A stretch of 64,000 bases of DNA from Betaproteobacteria bacterium (GCA_009777245.1 WRMF01000003.1:88923-152922); one strand, 5' to 3'. Positions 33,545 through 43,961 are shown, counted from the stretch's first letter. A program made the numbers and translations. Notes: generated by a model from the letters alone, not told the origin.

Positions 33545-34872
33545 TTCCAGGTAACCCTTTCCGGAACAGGTTTGCATTTGTCCATCTTTGACCAGACAGG
33601 CATGGTCAGGAAGAACAGGAAGTAATACAGGGTGAAAATCTGGGCAATGACATCGCCGTCCAGAAGACCAATCCCGAAGAATTTGTAACCCGGCAGTTTG
33701 GTGCCCAGATAGCCCAGAATCAGGAAACCGATCACGAAGATGGTAAGCAGAGTCTTGAAAATGGGGCCGCGATATTTGATGGAGTACGCCGGACTGCGAT
33801 CCAGCCAGGGCAGGAAGGCAAGGATAATCACTCCGCCTCCCATTGCGACCACGCCCCAGAACTTGGCGTCAAGCCAGAAGAAGTCCCACACCATTGCGCG
33901 CAGCATGGAGTAGAAGGGGGTGAAGTACCACACCGGCGCGATATGCGCGGGAGTCTTCATCGGATCTGCCGGGAAGAAGTTGTTGTATTCCAGGAGATAG
34001 CCCCCGCCTTCAGGCGCAAAGCAGATGACGGCGAAGAAAATCATCAGGAATACCGCCACGCCGACAATATCTTTCACCGTGTAGTAAGGATGGAAGGGGA
34101 TGCCGTCCAGCGGAATGCCTTTCTCATTTTTCAGCTTGTTTATTTCTATGCCGTCAGGGTTCAAGGAGCCGTTTTCATGCAGCGCCAGAAGGTGCGCGGC
34201 GACAAGTCCGACCAGAACCAGGGGTATGGCTGCGACATGCAGGGCGAAAAATCGGTTCAGGGCGGCATCGCCGATTACGAAGTCGCCCCGAATCCAGACG
34301 GTCAGGGGGTCGCCGACTATCGGGATAGCGCCGAACAGATTGACGATCACCTGCGCGCCCCAGTAGGACATTTGTCCCCAGGGCAGGAGATAGCCCATGA
34401 AAGCCTCCGCCATCAGGCAGAGGAAAATCAAAACGCCGAAAATCCAGAGCAACTCGCGCGGCTTCCGGTAAGAGCCGTAGAGCATGGCCCGGAACATGTG
34501 CAGGTAGACCACGACAAAGAACGCGGTAGCGCCGGTAGAGTGCATGTAGCGAATAAACCAGCCCCAACTGACATCGTTCATGATGTAGGAGACGCTGGCG
34601 AAAGCTATCGGCAGGCCGTCGGCGTTCAGCGCGGCGTCCGGCTTGTAGTGCATTGCCAGGAAAATTCCGGTGGCAATCTGGATTACCAGCACCAGTAGCG
34701 CCAGAGAGCCGAAGTAGTACCAGAAGTCGAAGTTCTTGGGCGCGTAATACTCGGACAGATGCGCCCTCCAGATGGAAGTCAGCGGGAAACGGGCGTCGAA
34801 CCATTCCAGCGTGTTGCCGAGGTAGGAACCGTCGGACTTGTACTTTTCGTAGTTACTTTGCGTAGCCATCAT
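33541..34872 (-). CDS. petB: Cytochrome b of bc1 complex
   Basis: Multi-TM with SYIMNDVSWGWFIRYMHSTGATAFF and GYLLPWGQMSYWGA. Confidence 0.96.
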   Translation of the reverse strand: MMATQSNYEKYKSDGSYLGNTLEWFDARFPLTSIWRAHLSEYYAPKNFDFWYYFGSLALLVLVIQIATGIFLAMHYKPDAALNADGLPIAFASVSYIMNDVSWGWFIRYMHSTGATAFFVVVYLHMFRAMLYGSYRKPRELLWIFGVLIFLCLMAEAFMGYLLPWGQMSYWGAQVIVNLFGAIPIVGDPLTVWIRGDFVIGDAALNRFFALHVAAIPLVLVGLVAAHLLALHENGSLNPDGIEINKLKNEKGIPLDGIPFHPYYTVKDIVGVAVFLMIFFAVICFAPEGGGYLLEYNNFFPADPMKTPAHIAPVWYFTPFYSMLRAMVWDFFWLDAKFWGVVAMGGGVIILAFLPWLDRSPAYSIKYRGPIFKTLLTIFVIGFLILGYLGTKLPGYKFFGIGLLDGDVIAQIFTLYYFLFFLTMPVWSKMDKCKPVPERVTWK

Positions 34873-35465
34873 TAAGCCTCCTGGTGCTCGCCGATCAGAA
34901 TCCGCGTATCGGAAAGATAGCGGTGCGGAGGTATTTCCAGATTGGTCGGAGCGGGTTTGTTCTTGAAAACGCGCCCGGCGAAGTCAAAGGTGGAACCGTG
35001 ACAGGGACAGAAACACCCGCCTTTCCAGTCGGAGGTCATGCCTTCTTCCGCGCCTTCCTTTAATTTTGGGGTAGGCGAACAGCCCAGATGGGTGCAGATG
35101 GCGATGACCACCAGAATTTCCGGTTTGTAGGAGCGGTGCGGATTTTGGCAGTAGGCGGGCTGCAAAGACCGTTCGGAAGCAGGGTCGGCCAGATCATTGT
35201 CCAGAGTGGGGAGGGAATCCAGCATGGCCTGGGTGCGCCTTAAAATCCATACCGGCTTGCCTCGCCATTCAAAAGTCTTCATCTGGCCTGGTTCAATCTG
35301 GCTGATGTCGGCCTCGACCGGCGCGCCCGCAGCTTTTGCCCGTTCGGAAGGAAGCATGGAAGCGACGAAGGGAATAGCCGCTGCCGCCGCCCCAACGCCA
35401 CCTACCGCTGCCGTTGCGACTATTAGCCGCCGCCGCTCGCAGCTCATTTTTTCCTGATTGCTCAT
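34872..35465 (-). CDS. petA: Rieske iron-sulfur protein
   Basis: CTHLGCSPTPK...CFCPCHGSTFDFAGRV. Confidence 0.96.
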   Translation of the reverse strand: MSNQEKMSCERRRLIVATAAVGGVGAAAAAIPFVASMLPSERAKAAGAPVEADISQIEPGQMKTFEWRGKPVWILRRTQAMLDSLPTLDNDLADPASERSLQPAYCQNPHRSYKPEILVVIAICTHLGCSPTPKLKEGAEEGMTSDWKGGCFCPCHGSTFDFAGRVFKNKPAPTNLEIPPHRYLSDTRILIGEHQEA

Positions 35466-35579
35466 AGCGTGTTTTCCGTGAGGTTTGGGTTAATTGAGTT
35501 TACCGGCTAATTATACGTCAGCCTTCAAGTTCTGTGTAAAAGGCAAAACAATGTCAGGCAAGATTTTATCAGCTTTATA

Positions 35580-36389
35580 ATGCGCCGCATGTGGTTGGAC
35601 ACTCATTGCCATCTATCCGCCCCGGAATTTGCGAAAGATTGCGAAGCAGTCTGGTTTTTGGCGCGTCAGAGAGGAGTATCCGAAGCCTTGCTGCCAGCGG
35701 TAGACCTGAATGATTGCGCGGCAGTCGCCGATCTTGCCGCGCACATGCCCGGTTGCGCCCCCGCCTATGGCATTCATCCTCTTTTTGTCGCAGAAGCCGG
35801 AGAAGAAGGCGAGGCTATGACCAGACTTGCGGAATTTCTGGAAAAAATGCCGCCGATAGCGATTGGAGAAATCGGTCTGGATGGAATGGACAAGGAAGCG
35901 GATGGGGCGCGGCAGGAACGCTTTTTTCTGGCGCAGTTAAGGTTAGCAAAAAAATACGATTTACCCGTTGTGCTGCATGTGCGCCGCGCTGTTGACGCGG
36001 TGCTGCGAGGCTTGCGCCAGGTAAGGGTGGAAGGCGGTATCGCGCACGCTTTTAACGGCAGCATCGAGCAGGCAAAAGCATTTATGAAACTTGGCTTCAA
36101 ACTCGGTTTTGGCGGCGCTCTTACCTATCCGGGCAGCCGCCGCATCCGGGCGCTGGCGGCGGAACTGCCGCTGGAAGCGATTGTTCTGGAAACCGACGCG
36201 CCTGATATTCCCCCTGTCTGGCTTGCCGGTTCAGGGGAGAAGCCCCGCAACACGCCGGCGGAATTGCCCAAAATAGGCAATGTTCTGGCTGACTTGCGCG
36301 GCGTCGCCGTGGAAACCATTGCCTTTCAGACTGCCGCCAACGCCCGTTCCGTTTTGCCGGGTTTTGCCGAAACAGGTTTGATGTCATGA
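35580..36389 (+). CDS. tatD: TatD-family metal-dependent hydrolase
   Basis: WLDTHCHLSAPEF...VVLHVRRA...VLETDAPDIPP. Confidence 0.9.
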   Translation: MRRMWLDTHCHLSAPEFAKDCEAVWFLARQRGVSEALLPAVDLNDCAAVADLAAHMPGCAPAYGIHPLFVAEAGEEGEAMTRLAEFLEKMPPIAIGEIGLDGMDKEADGARQERFFLAQLRLAKKYDLPVVLHVRRAVDAVLRGLRQVRVEGGIAHAFNGSIEQAKAFMKLGFKLGFGGALTYPGSRRIRALAAELPLEAIVLETDAPDIPPVWLAGSGEKPRNTPAELPKIGNVLADLRGVAVETIAFQTAANARSVLPGFAETGLMS

Positions 36390-36733
36390 AACAGCCTCCG
36401 CAATCGCCTGAAGAGCTGAATGCGCTACTCGTCGCCATCTTTCCGACATTCTCAGGCTCGCTGGAAGAACTCGAATCTTCCGATGCCTACAGAAATGGAG
36501 TGAGCTTCCATGCCCTTATGATCGAGTTCACATGCTTCTTCAGCAAAGGCGCATCCTCATTCTCTGGAAGGCAGCTCGAGCAACTTTCGGAGAGCTTGGT
36601 TCTGGCTTCCAGGCAGCCAAGTCCTCTGGAGAATGCAATTAACACTTGTTTTTTGGAGCACATCCGGCAGATCAAGGTAAACAAGCTGTTGGCGCCTTGG
36701 CTGGCGAAAGCCAAGGCGAAGCATGGCGCCTAA
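36386..36733 (+). CDS. Hypothetical protein, translationally coupled to TatD-like gene
   Basis: ATGA overlap with tatD; no family recognised. Confidence 0.55.
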   Translation: MKQPPQSPEELNALLVAIFPTFSGSLEELESSDAYRNGVSFHALMIEFTCFFSKGASSFSGRQLEQLSESLVLASRQPSPLENAINTCFLEHIRQIKVNKLLAPWLAKAKAKHGA

Positions 36734-36824
36734 CCTTTGCGCTCAAGACATGGGAACAGTCGCCTGTTAGGATGCCGTTCCGTTTTGCCAGTATTTGTAC
36801 AGAGAATAGTGATTCACGTAAATG

Positions 36825-36988
36825 TAGTGCTTTCCGCAAATAATGCTACTATCACATGATTGCAGGAGAGTGAAAATACCACAACGCATCCCCTCTCCCG
36901 CTTGCGGGAGAGGGTGGCCGAAGGCCGGGAGAGGGGAGCAAAGCGTGTTCTCCCTGACTGTCGCGCTATTTACAGAAAGCGCTATAAG
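36825..36988. repeat. MITE-like element A with internal CCCTCTCCC palindrome
   Basis: Left TAGTGCTTTCCGCAAATAATGCTACTAT / right inverted GTCGCGCTATTTACAGAAAGCGCTATAA. Confidence 0.75.
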
Positions 36989-37115
36989 CACATGTCGAGT
37001 TTGTCTGACATCTACCAATGCAAAGTTGATAATGCCAGAAGGGGAGGGTTTGTAGAAAGTGTGTAATTTTCAATTATGGGAACGACTATAAAAATACCGC
37101 GCATTATCGTCATAA

Positions 37116-38618
37116 TTGCAAAACCATGTCACAATCACGGACATCTACGCAAAAGTGGAGTTTCTCAAGATGTCGAACCAGTGGATTTCACCGGATATCG
37201 AGGCCAAAAAACAGTTTGTCCTGATAAGGGAGTGGCTGGACAGGTGGCAAGACGAGGTTCCAGACCCAAAGGAAATGTATCGGCTGTTGCAAAAGCTGCG
37301 GGAAGCGAACCTTCCGCCGGCAATGTTTCGTAACTCGCTGGAGCTTTTGTTCGGTTGTCTGGAACGGCACTTGCCCGCGATGACAAAAAAAGTCATTGTG
37401 GCGCGTGTGCCGACCAGACGGCGGCAACGCGAGGAAATTGACTCCCTGCAAACCGCGCTGAATAATTTTGCGATGGCTTACGAGTGGCTTCAGGACAATC
37501 TGACAAGCATTGATTTGGCGCCGAACGAGGAACATCTCGTCGCGGAGCGGATCGCGTTTTGCCTGACGCAGCGTATCTATATTGCCTATCTGGCTGCCGC
37601 GCCGATCGATCAGGCTCTCTGGCTAAGATTGCATCGTGCTGGATTGAGGGACGTATCCGGGCAGTATCTGCCGGTTTCTTATCGTTTGGCAGTCCTGTTG
37701 GCGACGGTGCAGCCTGTTTCCTTTGCTTCCCGCGAGCTTGCCCAATTATTTCCGACGCTTGTGAAATATGCTGAAGAAGTAAGACTTCATGCCGTGCCGC
37801 CGATTCAGCCAAAAAAGATGGAAAAGGTTTTCTGGCTTGCGCCGAAGCGTGATTTTCCGCCTTTCGCCCTGAATCGCCGCGAACCCTTGCCGGAAGAGAC
37901 GGTTTTTTATTTTGACGGCGCGCATATTGCGGCAAAACTGAAGACGGAGAGCGATGCCGAAAAAGAGGATGAATCAAAGCAGGAAAAACGCTTGCGTAAA
38001 TCAGTCCTCAAGCGCGCGTCCGAGGCCATAGGTTCGCCCGGCAAGCGTTCTTTCAAGCGGAGAAAGCGCCAGTTTGAAATGCGCCGCGCTACTGCCCATG
38101 TAGGGTTGGAAGCATTTTGGGCGCAGCTTTTATATGAGCTGGATCAAGCAGAGAACAATGGTGTCGAGGTCAAGGAAGGCAGCCAGTGGTTGATTGTGAA
38201 TGAAAGCCCGAACGGCTATGCGCTCATGCTGTTGAACGGCAAGGTAAGCTCGGTGCGGGTAGGAGACGCGGTTGCGCTGCGGACTGAAGCGGAAAAAGAC
38301 TGGCTGGCATGTCTTGTGCGCTGGGTGCAATCGGATAATCCGGAGCATCTGGAAATCGGGTTGCAGGTCGTAGCTCTGGAGGCCACTCCTGCCAGGGTTC
38401 TTCCCGCGCCCGAAAACACGGAGCGCAAACTGCCGCTTTTGTTGCTGTCGGGACATCCGCCGCTACGCGAATCAGAGGCTCTGCTTGCGCCAAGCGGCAT
38501 GCTTGCGGATGAGAAATATCGCCTGTGGTTGGGCAATACAGGCAAGGAACGCGAGGTTCGCCTTACCGGGAGAATCGAGCAAAACAGCCGGGTCGAGCTT
38601 TTTACGGTCGTGCCTTAG
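37116..38618 (+). CDS. Hypothetical protein, possibly PilZ-like C-terminus
   Basis: Single long ORF, 500 aa; family not confidently recognised. Confidence 0.6.
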   Translation: MQNHVTITDIYAKVEFLKMSNQWISPDIEAKKQFVLIREWLDRWQDEVPDPKEMYRLLQKLREANLPPAMFRNSLELLFGCLERHLPAMTKKVIVARVPTRRRQREEIDSLQTALNNFAMAYEWLQDNLTSIDLAPNEEHLVAERIAFCLTQRIYIAYLAAAPIDQALWLRLHRAGLRDVSGQYLPVSYRLAVLLATVQPVSFASRELAQLFPTLVKYAEEVRLHAVPPIQPKKMEKVFWLAPKRDFPPFALNRREPLPEETVFYFDGAHIAAKLKTESDAEKEDESKQEKRLRKSVLKRASEAIGSPGKRSFKRRKRQFEMRRATAHVGLEAFWAQLLYELDQAENNGVEVKEGSQWLIVNESPNGYALMLLNGKVSSVRVGDAVALRTEAEKDWLACLVRWVQSDNPEHLEIGLQVVALEATPARVLPAPENTERKLPLLLLSGHPPLRESEALLAPSGMLADEKYRLWLGNTGKEREVRLTGRIEQNSRVELFTVVP

Positions 38619-38642
38619 AGCGATTTCGGCTAAAGTTAGAGC

Positions 38643-38820
38643 GTTTTATAGCGCTTTCCGCAAATAACGCGACTATAAGGGGGCTAACCGCGCCGCTGTA
38701 GGGGTTAAAAATTTTTAACCCCTACGCAGCAAGCGGGAGAGGGGATGCATCCCGCCCCCCTTGTTTGCCTCTCCCGCACATCATTTGACAGCCGCTTTAT
38801 TGACGGAAATCGCTATAAAT
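38643..38820. repeat. MITE-like element A, second copy
   Basis: TTTATAGCGCTTTCCGCAAATAACGCGACTATAAG ... CCGCTTTATTGACGGAAATCGCTATAAA. Confidence 0.75.
38698..38725. repeat. 28-bp perfect palindrome
   Basis: GTAGGGGTTAAAAATTTTTAACCCCTAC. Confidence 0.9.
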
Positions 38821-38846
38821 CGAAAATTCTCTAAATCAAAAACACT

Positions 38847-39680
38847 CTAAGAAGGTTTCTTTGAGTCCAAGCGGGCGACGAGCACCGCGATCGCCAGAAC
38901 AAGCAGCCAAGCGAGATAGAGCCAGAGCAGGAAAACCGGCAGCGCGGCGAGCGCGCCGTAGAGGCGGTCGTAGAATCCGGTCTGGGCTACATACCAGCGT
39001 AGCCCTTCCTTCATTGAGGAGAGGAGCAGGCTGACCGTTATTCCGCCTGCCAGCGCCGCTCTACGGCTGACGCGGGCATTGGGGAGGGCGTGATAAAGCA
39101 AAGCGAAAAATACGCCGAACAGCACAATGTCCATCCATTTGATGAGCATTCTTTGTTCCGCGATTCCGTCTACCGCCAGATTCAAGAGCAGATTGGAAAG
39201 ACTGGTAAAAATCCCCATGATGAAAGGCATTCCAAACAGGCAGACGAGATATAGCGGCAAGCGCCTTTTCCATGCCCTGCCGCTTTTGACGCCCCATATC
39301 CGGTTGAATGCGTCCTCCAGATCGTAGAGGAGCAGGAAAACTATGCCTGTTAGCGCAATCGCCCAGGTCCAGCTTAAGGAACTTGCGCCCTTTGCCAGCG
39401 CGAAAATCCGGTTCGCCACCTCTCCGCCTGAGTGTTCCGGCAGAAGGGCGCGCATGAACCAGGCGTCAAGTTGAGTGGTTAAGGGATCAAATCCGGGCAG
39501 ATGGCTGGCTGCCGCCAATACCAGAGTGACGAGCGGAACCAGAGCGAGCAGGGTGGAGAAGGAAAGCGCCGCCGCCGTTTGCGGCAGGCGCTCGCGGATA
39601 AAAACACGCGCCAGATGTCCGGGAAACCAGACCAGCGCCCTGAAAATACGAAGAATCGGGCGGAGCATTGCTTTATCCAA
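38847..39680 (-). CDS. YihY/BrkB family inner membrane protein
   Basis: RERLPQTAAALSFSTLLALVPLVTLVLA...WGVKSGRAWKRRLPLYL. Confidence 0.88.
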   Translation of the reverse strand: MDKAMLRPILRIFRALVWFPGHLARVFIRERLPQTAAALSFSTLLALVPLVTLVLAAASHLPGFDPLTTQLDAWFMRALLPEHSGGEVANRIFALAKGASSLSWTWAIALTGIVFLLLYDLEDAFNRIWGVKSGRAWKRRLPLYLVCLFGMPFIMGIFTSLSNLLLNLAVDGIAEQRMLIKWMDIVLFGVFFALLYHALPNARVSRRAALAGGITVSLLLSSMKEGLRWYVAQTGFYDRLYGALAALPVFLLWLYLAWLLVLAIAVLVARLDSKKPS

Positions 39681-39702
39681 GGACTGCCCCGCCGCCCCTG
39701 AT

Positions 39703-40596
39703 TTACGCCAGGTTGTTTTCCTCGTCCGATCCCATCCATTTGCTGCTGCGGGCTTTGACGGTTTGCATGAACTGGGTACGCAGGCTCCGCATTTCTTCGG
39801 GATTCAGCTTGCGGCTGTTCAGTCTGGCCGAAATCGTGCCGACCAGACGGCGGTCATATTCGGTCGGGACGAATGTCTGATAGGCGAAATGCTGATTCAA
39901 CTGCTGTATCTGTTCGTAGCTGGCGGAGGCAAGAATCTCGTCAATGGCGCTGCTAACCGCTTCGTTGAATGCTTCCTCATCCTGAATGACATCCTCTCCG
40001 GCAGGGAAGATCGAGGAAGTGTACATTGACTGCGCGCCATAGGGCATGTCGTTACTGATTTCAAGGTGGCTGGCAAACCAGCGATCTTCCAGACTGGTTA
40101 CGGAATCCGCCTCCATTTGCAGGTATTCGCTCATGTTGCGGGAGAGGTCGCCGCAGCCTAAAAGGTGCACCCGCACCCCGAAGGATTGCGCGACCTGCAC
40201 GGCGATACGCAAGTCCTCGTCGCCGGTCATCAGCACGGCATCAGCAATGGCGCGATTACGGGATAGGTCAATGATGTCGGTTACGATCAGCGAGTCGACG
40301 CCCTTTTGCTTGCCGATGTTGTTCAGCACGCCGATTCTAAGTTTGACGCCGGGCAGCATTGCCAGCGCGCTTTGTTCCATGGTCAGGCGCGAGCTTGGCG
40401 TTGCGTCATACCAGTAGGTACGGAGCAAGGGCAGGTTGTCGACCACCCGTCCCGCCTTGGAGCACAGGTCGGCGATCATGGCTGCGGGGGAAGATTTCAA
40501 TACGACCTGGCGGCGGGAAACGTACTGCTTGAACGCGGCCTGAGCGCCAGCGGCGAAAAAATAGCCCGCGTCTACGAAAATCGCGTAACGATCCAT
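39703..40596 (-). CDS. NYN (PIN-like) domain protein, LabA/DUF88 type
   Basis: MDRYAIFVDAGYFFAAG...KQKGVDSLIVTDIIDLSRNRAIADAVLMTGDEDLRIAV. Confidence 0.85.
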   Translation of the reverse strand: MDRYAIFVDAGYFFAAGAQAAFKQYVSRRQVVLKSSPAAMIADLCSKAGRVVDNLPLLRTYWYDATPSSRLTMEQSALAMLPGVKLRIGVLNNIGKQKGVDSLIVTDIIDLSRNRAIADAVLMTGDEDLRIAVQVAQSFGVRVHLLGCGDLSRNMSEYLQMEADSVTSLEDRWFASHLEISNDMPYGAQSMYTSSIFPAGEDVIQDEEAFNEAVSSAIDEILASASYEQIQQLNQHFAYQTFVPTEYDRRLVGTISARLNSRKLNPEEMRSLRTQFMQTVKARSSKWMGSDEENNLA

Positions 40597-40756
40597 TCTG
40601 ATTCCTTTCGGGAATGTAATAAGCCTTTTTAAGGGCAGGTTGTAAGATGCCGCGCCAAACTAAAACGATATGGCGTCCTTCATTCTAACAGAAAATTCAG
40701 GATAGGCAGAAAATTCAGGATAGCAGGAAAAAATTGTTACCTGATACCGATTTTGA

Positions 40757-40875
40757 GCCACCCCGGCCTAAAGGCCGGGGATTCCTCGGCACAGGTTAGA
40801 GAGCCTCAATGCTCCGCACAACTATCTCGCTCACCTTGCCATTCATTGCGAGGAGTGCGCTTGATGCTTGTTCAA
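40757..40875. repeat. Dispersed hairpin-ended element C (inverted orientation)
   Basis: CCCCGGCCTAAAGGCCGGGGATTCCTCGGCACAGGTTAGAGAGCCTCAATGCTCCGCACAACTATCTCGCTCACC. Confidence 0.75.
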
Positions 40876-41000
40876 TCTGTCCGGTTTTGGACAGGCGCGG
40901 TTGGCGCGAGCAGAGCAGACCCCAACACACAGCGGTTGTTGGGAAGCGGAATGTTGGGGTTTGGCTTACCCCACGCCCTGAATAGGCGACTCAACTCTTA

Positions 41001-41456
41001 TCAGTCTCCATCGTCATTTTCAGCCGTCTGCCGGTTAGGGCAATTTTCGCGCTGGCAATGGGCATACAGGGAAAGGGCGTGTTCTTCGATCCTGAAGCCG
41101 CGTTCGATGGCGATTGCCTTCTGGCGGCTCTCTATTTCCGCATCGTAGAACTCCTCTACATGGCCGCAGTCAATGCAGATAAGATGGTCATGATGCGTGC
41201 CTTCGTTGATTTCAAAGGTGGCTCTGCCGGATTTGAAGGCATGTCGCGCCAGAAATCCGGCCTGCTCCAATTGGGTTAGCACCCGGTAGACGGTCGCCAG
41301 CCCGATGTCCAGATCTTCCGCAAGCAAAAGACGATAGACTTCTTCCGCTTCAAGGTGGCGGGTCGCGTTTTTCTCGAAAAGCTCCAGGATTCTCAAGCGG
41401 GGCAGGGTGGCTTTGAGTCCCGCGCTTCTAAGGTTATGGGAGGAGATGCGGCTCAT
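41001..41456 (-). CDS. fur: Ferric uptake regulator
   Basis: NLRSAGLKATLPRLRILELFEKN...HHDHLICIDCGHVEEFYD. Confidence 0.95.
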   Translation of the reverse strand: MSRISSHNLRSAGLKATLPRLRILELFEKNATRHLEAEEVYRLLLAEDLDIGLATVYRVLTQLEQAGFLARHAFKSGRATFEINEGTHHDHLICIDCGHVEEFYDAEIESRQKAIAIERGFRIEEHALSLYAHCQRENCPNRQTAENDDGD

Positions 41457-41525
41457 GATTCGGGAACAGTTCCACGGGCGAAACAGGAAAGAATCGTTTA
41501 TGATACCCCAACCTTGTCTTTCTGA

Positions 41526-42008
41526 TTGTTCTTCATGGCTCGTTATTCCATTGTTTTAGCCGTTTTTGCGCTCCTGTCCCTTGGCGCTTGTACTGATTTG
41601 CCGCGTGTCATCGAAGAGTACAGGATTGATATCCAGCAGGGCAACGTGCTCACCCAGGATATGATTTCCCAGTTGCGCCCCGGTCTCTCGCGGGATCAGG
41701 TGCGTTTTATCCTCGGTTCGCCGCTCTTGACCGACGCCTTTCACGCGGATCGCTGGGATTACCTGTTCCGCCTGAAGGAAGGGAAAACAGGCGAAGTCAC
41801 GATGCGCCAATTCACCGTGTTTTTTGGCGCGGACGGGCGGTTGGAACGGGTGACGGGCGACGTGGAAATGCGAGATGAAAATTTGCCGGAAGTGCCGACG
41901 ACACGAACACAGGTCATTGATTTGGGCAGCATCACGTTTGATACTCCTCTCCCGGAGGCGGAAGGGCGGGGCATTTGGCGGCGATTGATGGATACTCTTG
42001 GTTTTTGA
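41526..42008 (+). CDS. bamE: Outer membrane assembly factor BamE (SmpA/OmlA)
   Basis: Lipobox LGAC; QGNVLTQDMISQLRPGLSRDQVRFILGSPLLTDAFHADRWDYLF. Confidence 0.93.
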   Translation: MFFMARYSIVLAVFALLSLGACTDLPRVIEEYRIDIQQGNVLTQDMISQLRPGLSRDQVRFILGSPLLTDAFHADRWDYLFRLKEGKTGEVTMRQFTVFFGADGRLERVTGDVEMRDENLPEVPTTRTQVIDLGSITFDTPLPEAEGRGIWRRLMDTLGF

Positions 42009-42028
42009 ACGAACAGGTAAAAGGCATC

Positions 42029-42835
42029 ATGAAAAACCGAATCGGAATTGTCGGAGCGTCAGGCAGAATGGGCAGGATGCTGTTGGAAGCGACCCTGAAA
42101 GACCCTGAGTTTTGTCTGACAGCCGCGTTTGACCAAGCTGATTCTGCTGTATTGGGGCAGGATGCCGCTACCCTTGCGGGTTTGCCGCCATGCGGCCTCG
42201 CGGTTACTGCGGATGTGGCGGCGGGGCTTCCCGACTGCGATTGCCTGATTGACTTTACCCGCCCTGAAGGCGCTTTGCGCCATCTTGCGTTATGCGAAGC
42301 CGTCGGCGTGGCGATGGTAATCGGCACGACCGGCATTGACCGGGCGGGCAAGGCAAGGATCGCGGAAGCGGCCAGGCGAATCCCGATTGTGTTCGCGCCC
42401 AACATGGCGGTCGGTGTCAATCTCGTTTTTCATCTTCTCGACAAGGCGGCAAGGATTCTTGAGCATGGCTATGATGTCGAGATTGTCGAGGCGCATCACC
42501 GGATGAAGGTTGATGCTCCTTCCGGCACGGCGCTTAAAATGGGCGAAGTAATTGCCGAAGCGACAGGGCGTAATTTGACCGATTGCGCTATTTACGGACG
42601 GGAAGGGCATACGGGCGAGCGCGACGGGGCGAGTATCGGTTTTGCGACTGTGCGCGGCGGCGACATCGTGGGCGACCATACGGTCATGTTCTGCGGTTCT
42701 GGCGAGCGCGTGGAAATCGCGCACAAGGCGGGCAGTCGTATGCCTTATGCCCTGGGGAGCCTGCGCGCCGCGCGGTTTCTCGCCGCGCATGAAAATGGCC
42801 TGTTTGACATGCAGCACGTCCTGGGTTTTATATGA
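42029..42835 (+). CDS. dapB: 4-hydroxy-tetrahydrodipicolinate reductase
   Basis: RIGIVGASGRMGRMLLEA...EAHHRMKVDAPSGTALKMGE. Confidence 0.96.
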   Translation: MKNRIGIVGASGRMGRMLLEATLKDPEFCLTAAFDQADSAVLGQDAATLAGLPPCGLAVTADVAAGLPDCDCLIDFTRPEGALRHLALCEAVGVAMVIGTTGIDRAGKARIAEAARRIPIVFAPNMAVGVNLVFHLLDKAARILEHGYDVEIVEAHHRMKVDAPSGTALKMGEVIAEATGRNLTDCAIYGREGHTGERDGASIGFATVRGGDIVGDHTVMFCGSGERVEIAHKAGSRMPYALGSLRAARFLAAHENGLFDMQHVLGFI

Positions 42836-43011
42836 GCTTGCCGTTTTTAGCGCGGTTTGATTTAAGCGCGTACACTTTTAAAACTATACATGGCGAGGAT
42901 TGCGCTTGACTCGTGTTCAATGCTTGTGCATTGCAAAATAATTTGGCGCGATGGGGAATTGTCTGCTAACATGGCGGGCTCATTTACCACTTTCAGAGGA
43001 AAGGAAAATCC

Positions 43012-43755
43012 ATGACTAAACGTGTTGCATTTGTAACAGGCGCCATGGGCGGTTTGGGCACTGCCATTTGCCAATCGCTGGCGCAAGCGGGACACAAGGT
43101 TGTCGCTGCCTATCATCCCCAATTCGATGAAAAAGATGTGTGGCTGCAAGAGCAGGAAGCGGCCGGTTTCAAGGATTTCATCATGGTTTCAGGCGATGTC
43201 GCCGATCTGGCTTCAGTTGAGGCAATGGTGGCGGAAGCCGAGCAAAAAGCCGGTCCGATTGACATTCTCGTAAATAATGCCGGAATCACCCGCGACAAGA
43301 TGTTCGCCAAGATGGATCGGGGGCAATGGGATGCTGTCATTGACACCAACCTGAACAGCGTTTTCAATCTGACCAAGCAGGTATCGGCCAAGATGGCGGA
43401 GCGCGGCTGGGGGCGTATCATCAATATCTCCTCGGTCAATGGCGTCAAGGGCCAGGCCGGGCAAACCAACTATTCCGCCGCCAAGGCGGGCATGATCGGC
43501 TTTACCAAGGCGCTGGCGCAGGAGCTGGCCGCCAAGGGCGTGACCGTCAATGCAATTGCGCCCGGTTATGTCGCCACCAAGATGGTGATGGCGATTCGTG
43601 AGGACATCCTGCAAGGCATCGTTGATTCCGTGCCGATGAAGCGTCTGGCCAAACCGGAAGAAATCGGTTTTGCGGTGACTTTCCTGGCTGACGAGTTGTC
43701 CGGCTTTACCACGGGCGCGACTCTCAACGTCAACGGCGGTTTGTACTTCCAGTAA
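43012..43755 (+). CDS. phbB: Acetoacetyl-CoA reductase
   Basis: SDR fold MTKRVAFVTGAMGGLGTAICQSLA; YSAAKAGMIGFTKALAQE; followed by phaR. Confidence 0.93.
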   Translation: MTKRVAFVTGAMGGLGTAICQSLAQAGHKVVAAYHPQFDEKDVWLQEQEAAGFKDFIMVSGDVADLASVEAMVAEAEQKAGPIDILVNNAGITRDKMFAKMDRGQWDAVIDTNLNSVFNLTKQVSAKMAERGWGRIINISSVNGVKGQAGQTNYSAAKAGMIGFTKALAQELAAKGVTVNAIAPGYVATKMVMAIREDILQGIVDSVPMKRLAKPEEIGFAVTFLADELSGFTTGATLNVNGGLYFQ

Positions 43756-43961
43756 GCAGTCATTCCCGCAGACAAAAACGGGACTTTCACAAAAAGCCCC
43801 GTTTTTTTCGCGCTTTCCAAAATCACATCATCCAAAGTCGCATATAATGACGCACTGCACAATGATACAACCCCCGCTTTTCACGATCGGGCAAATGTCC
43901 GGGGAACAGTTTTCAGAATTCGTGACAATAGTGGGCGGCTCACAATTCAAGGACATTTTTT

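Noticed and set aside
36893-37066. Small ORFs at 36843-37066
   Set aside because: Translate the CCCTCTCCC palindrome and element A end; repeat-derived.
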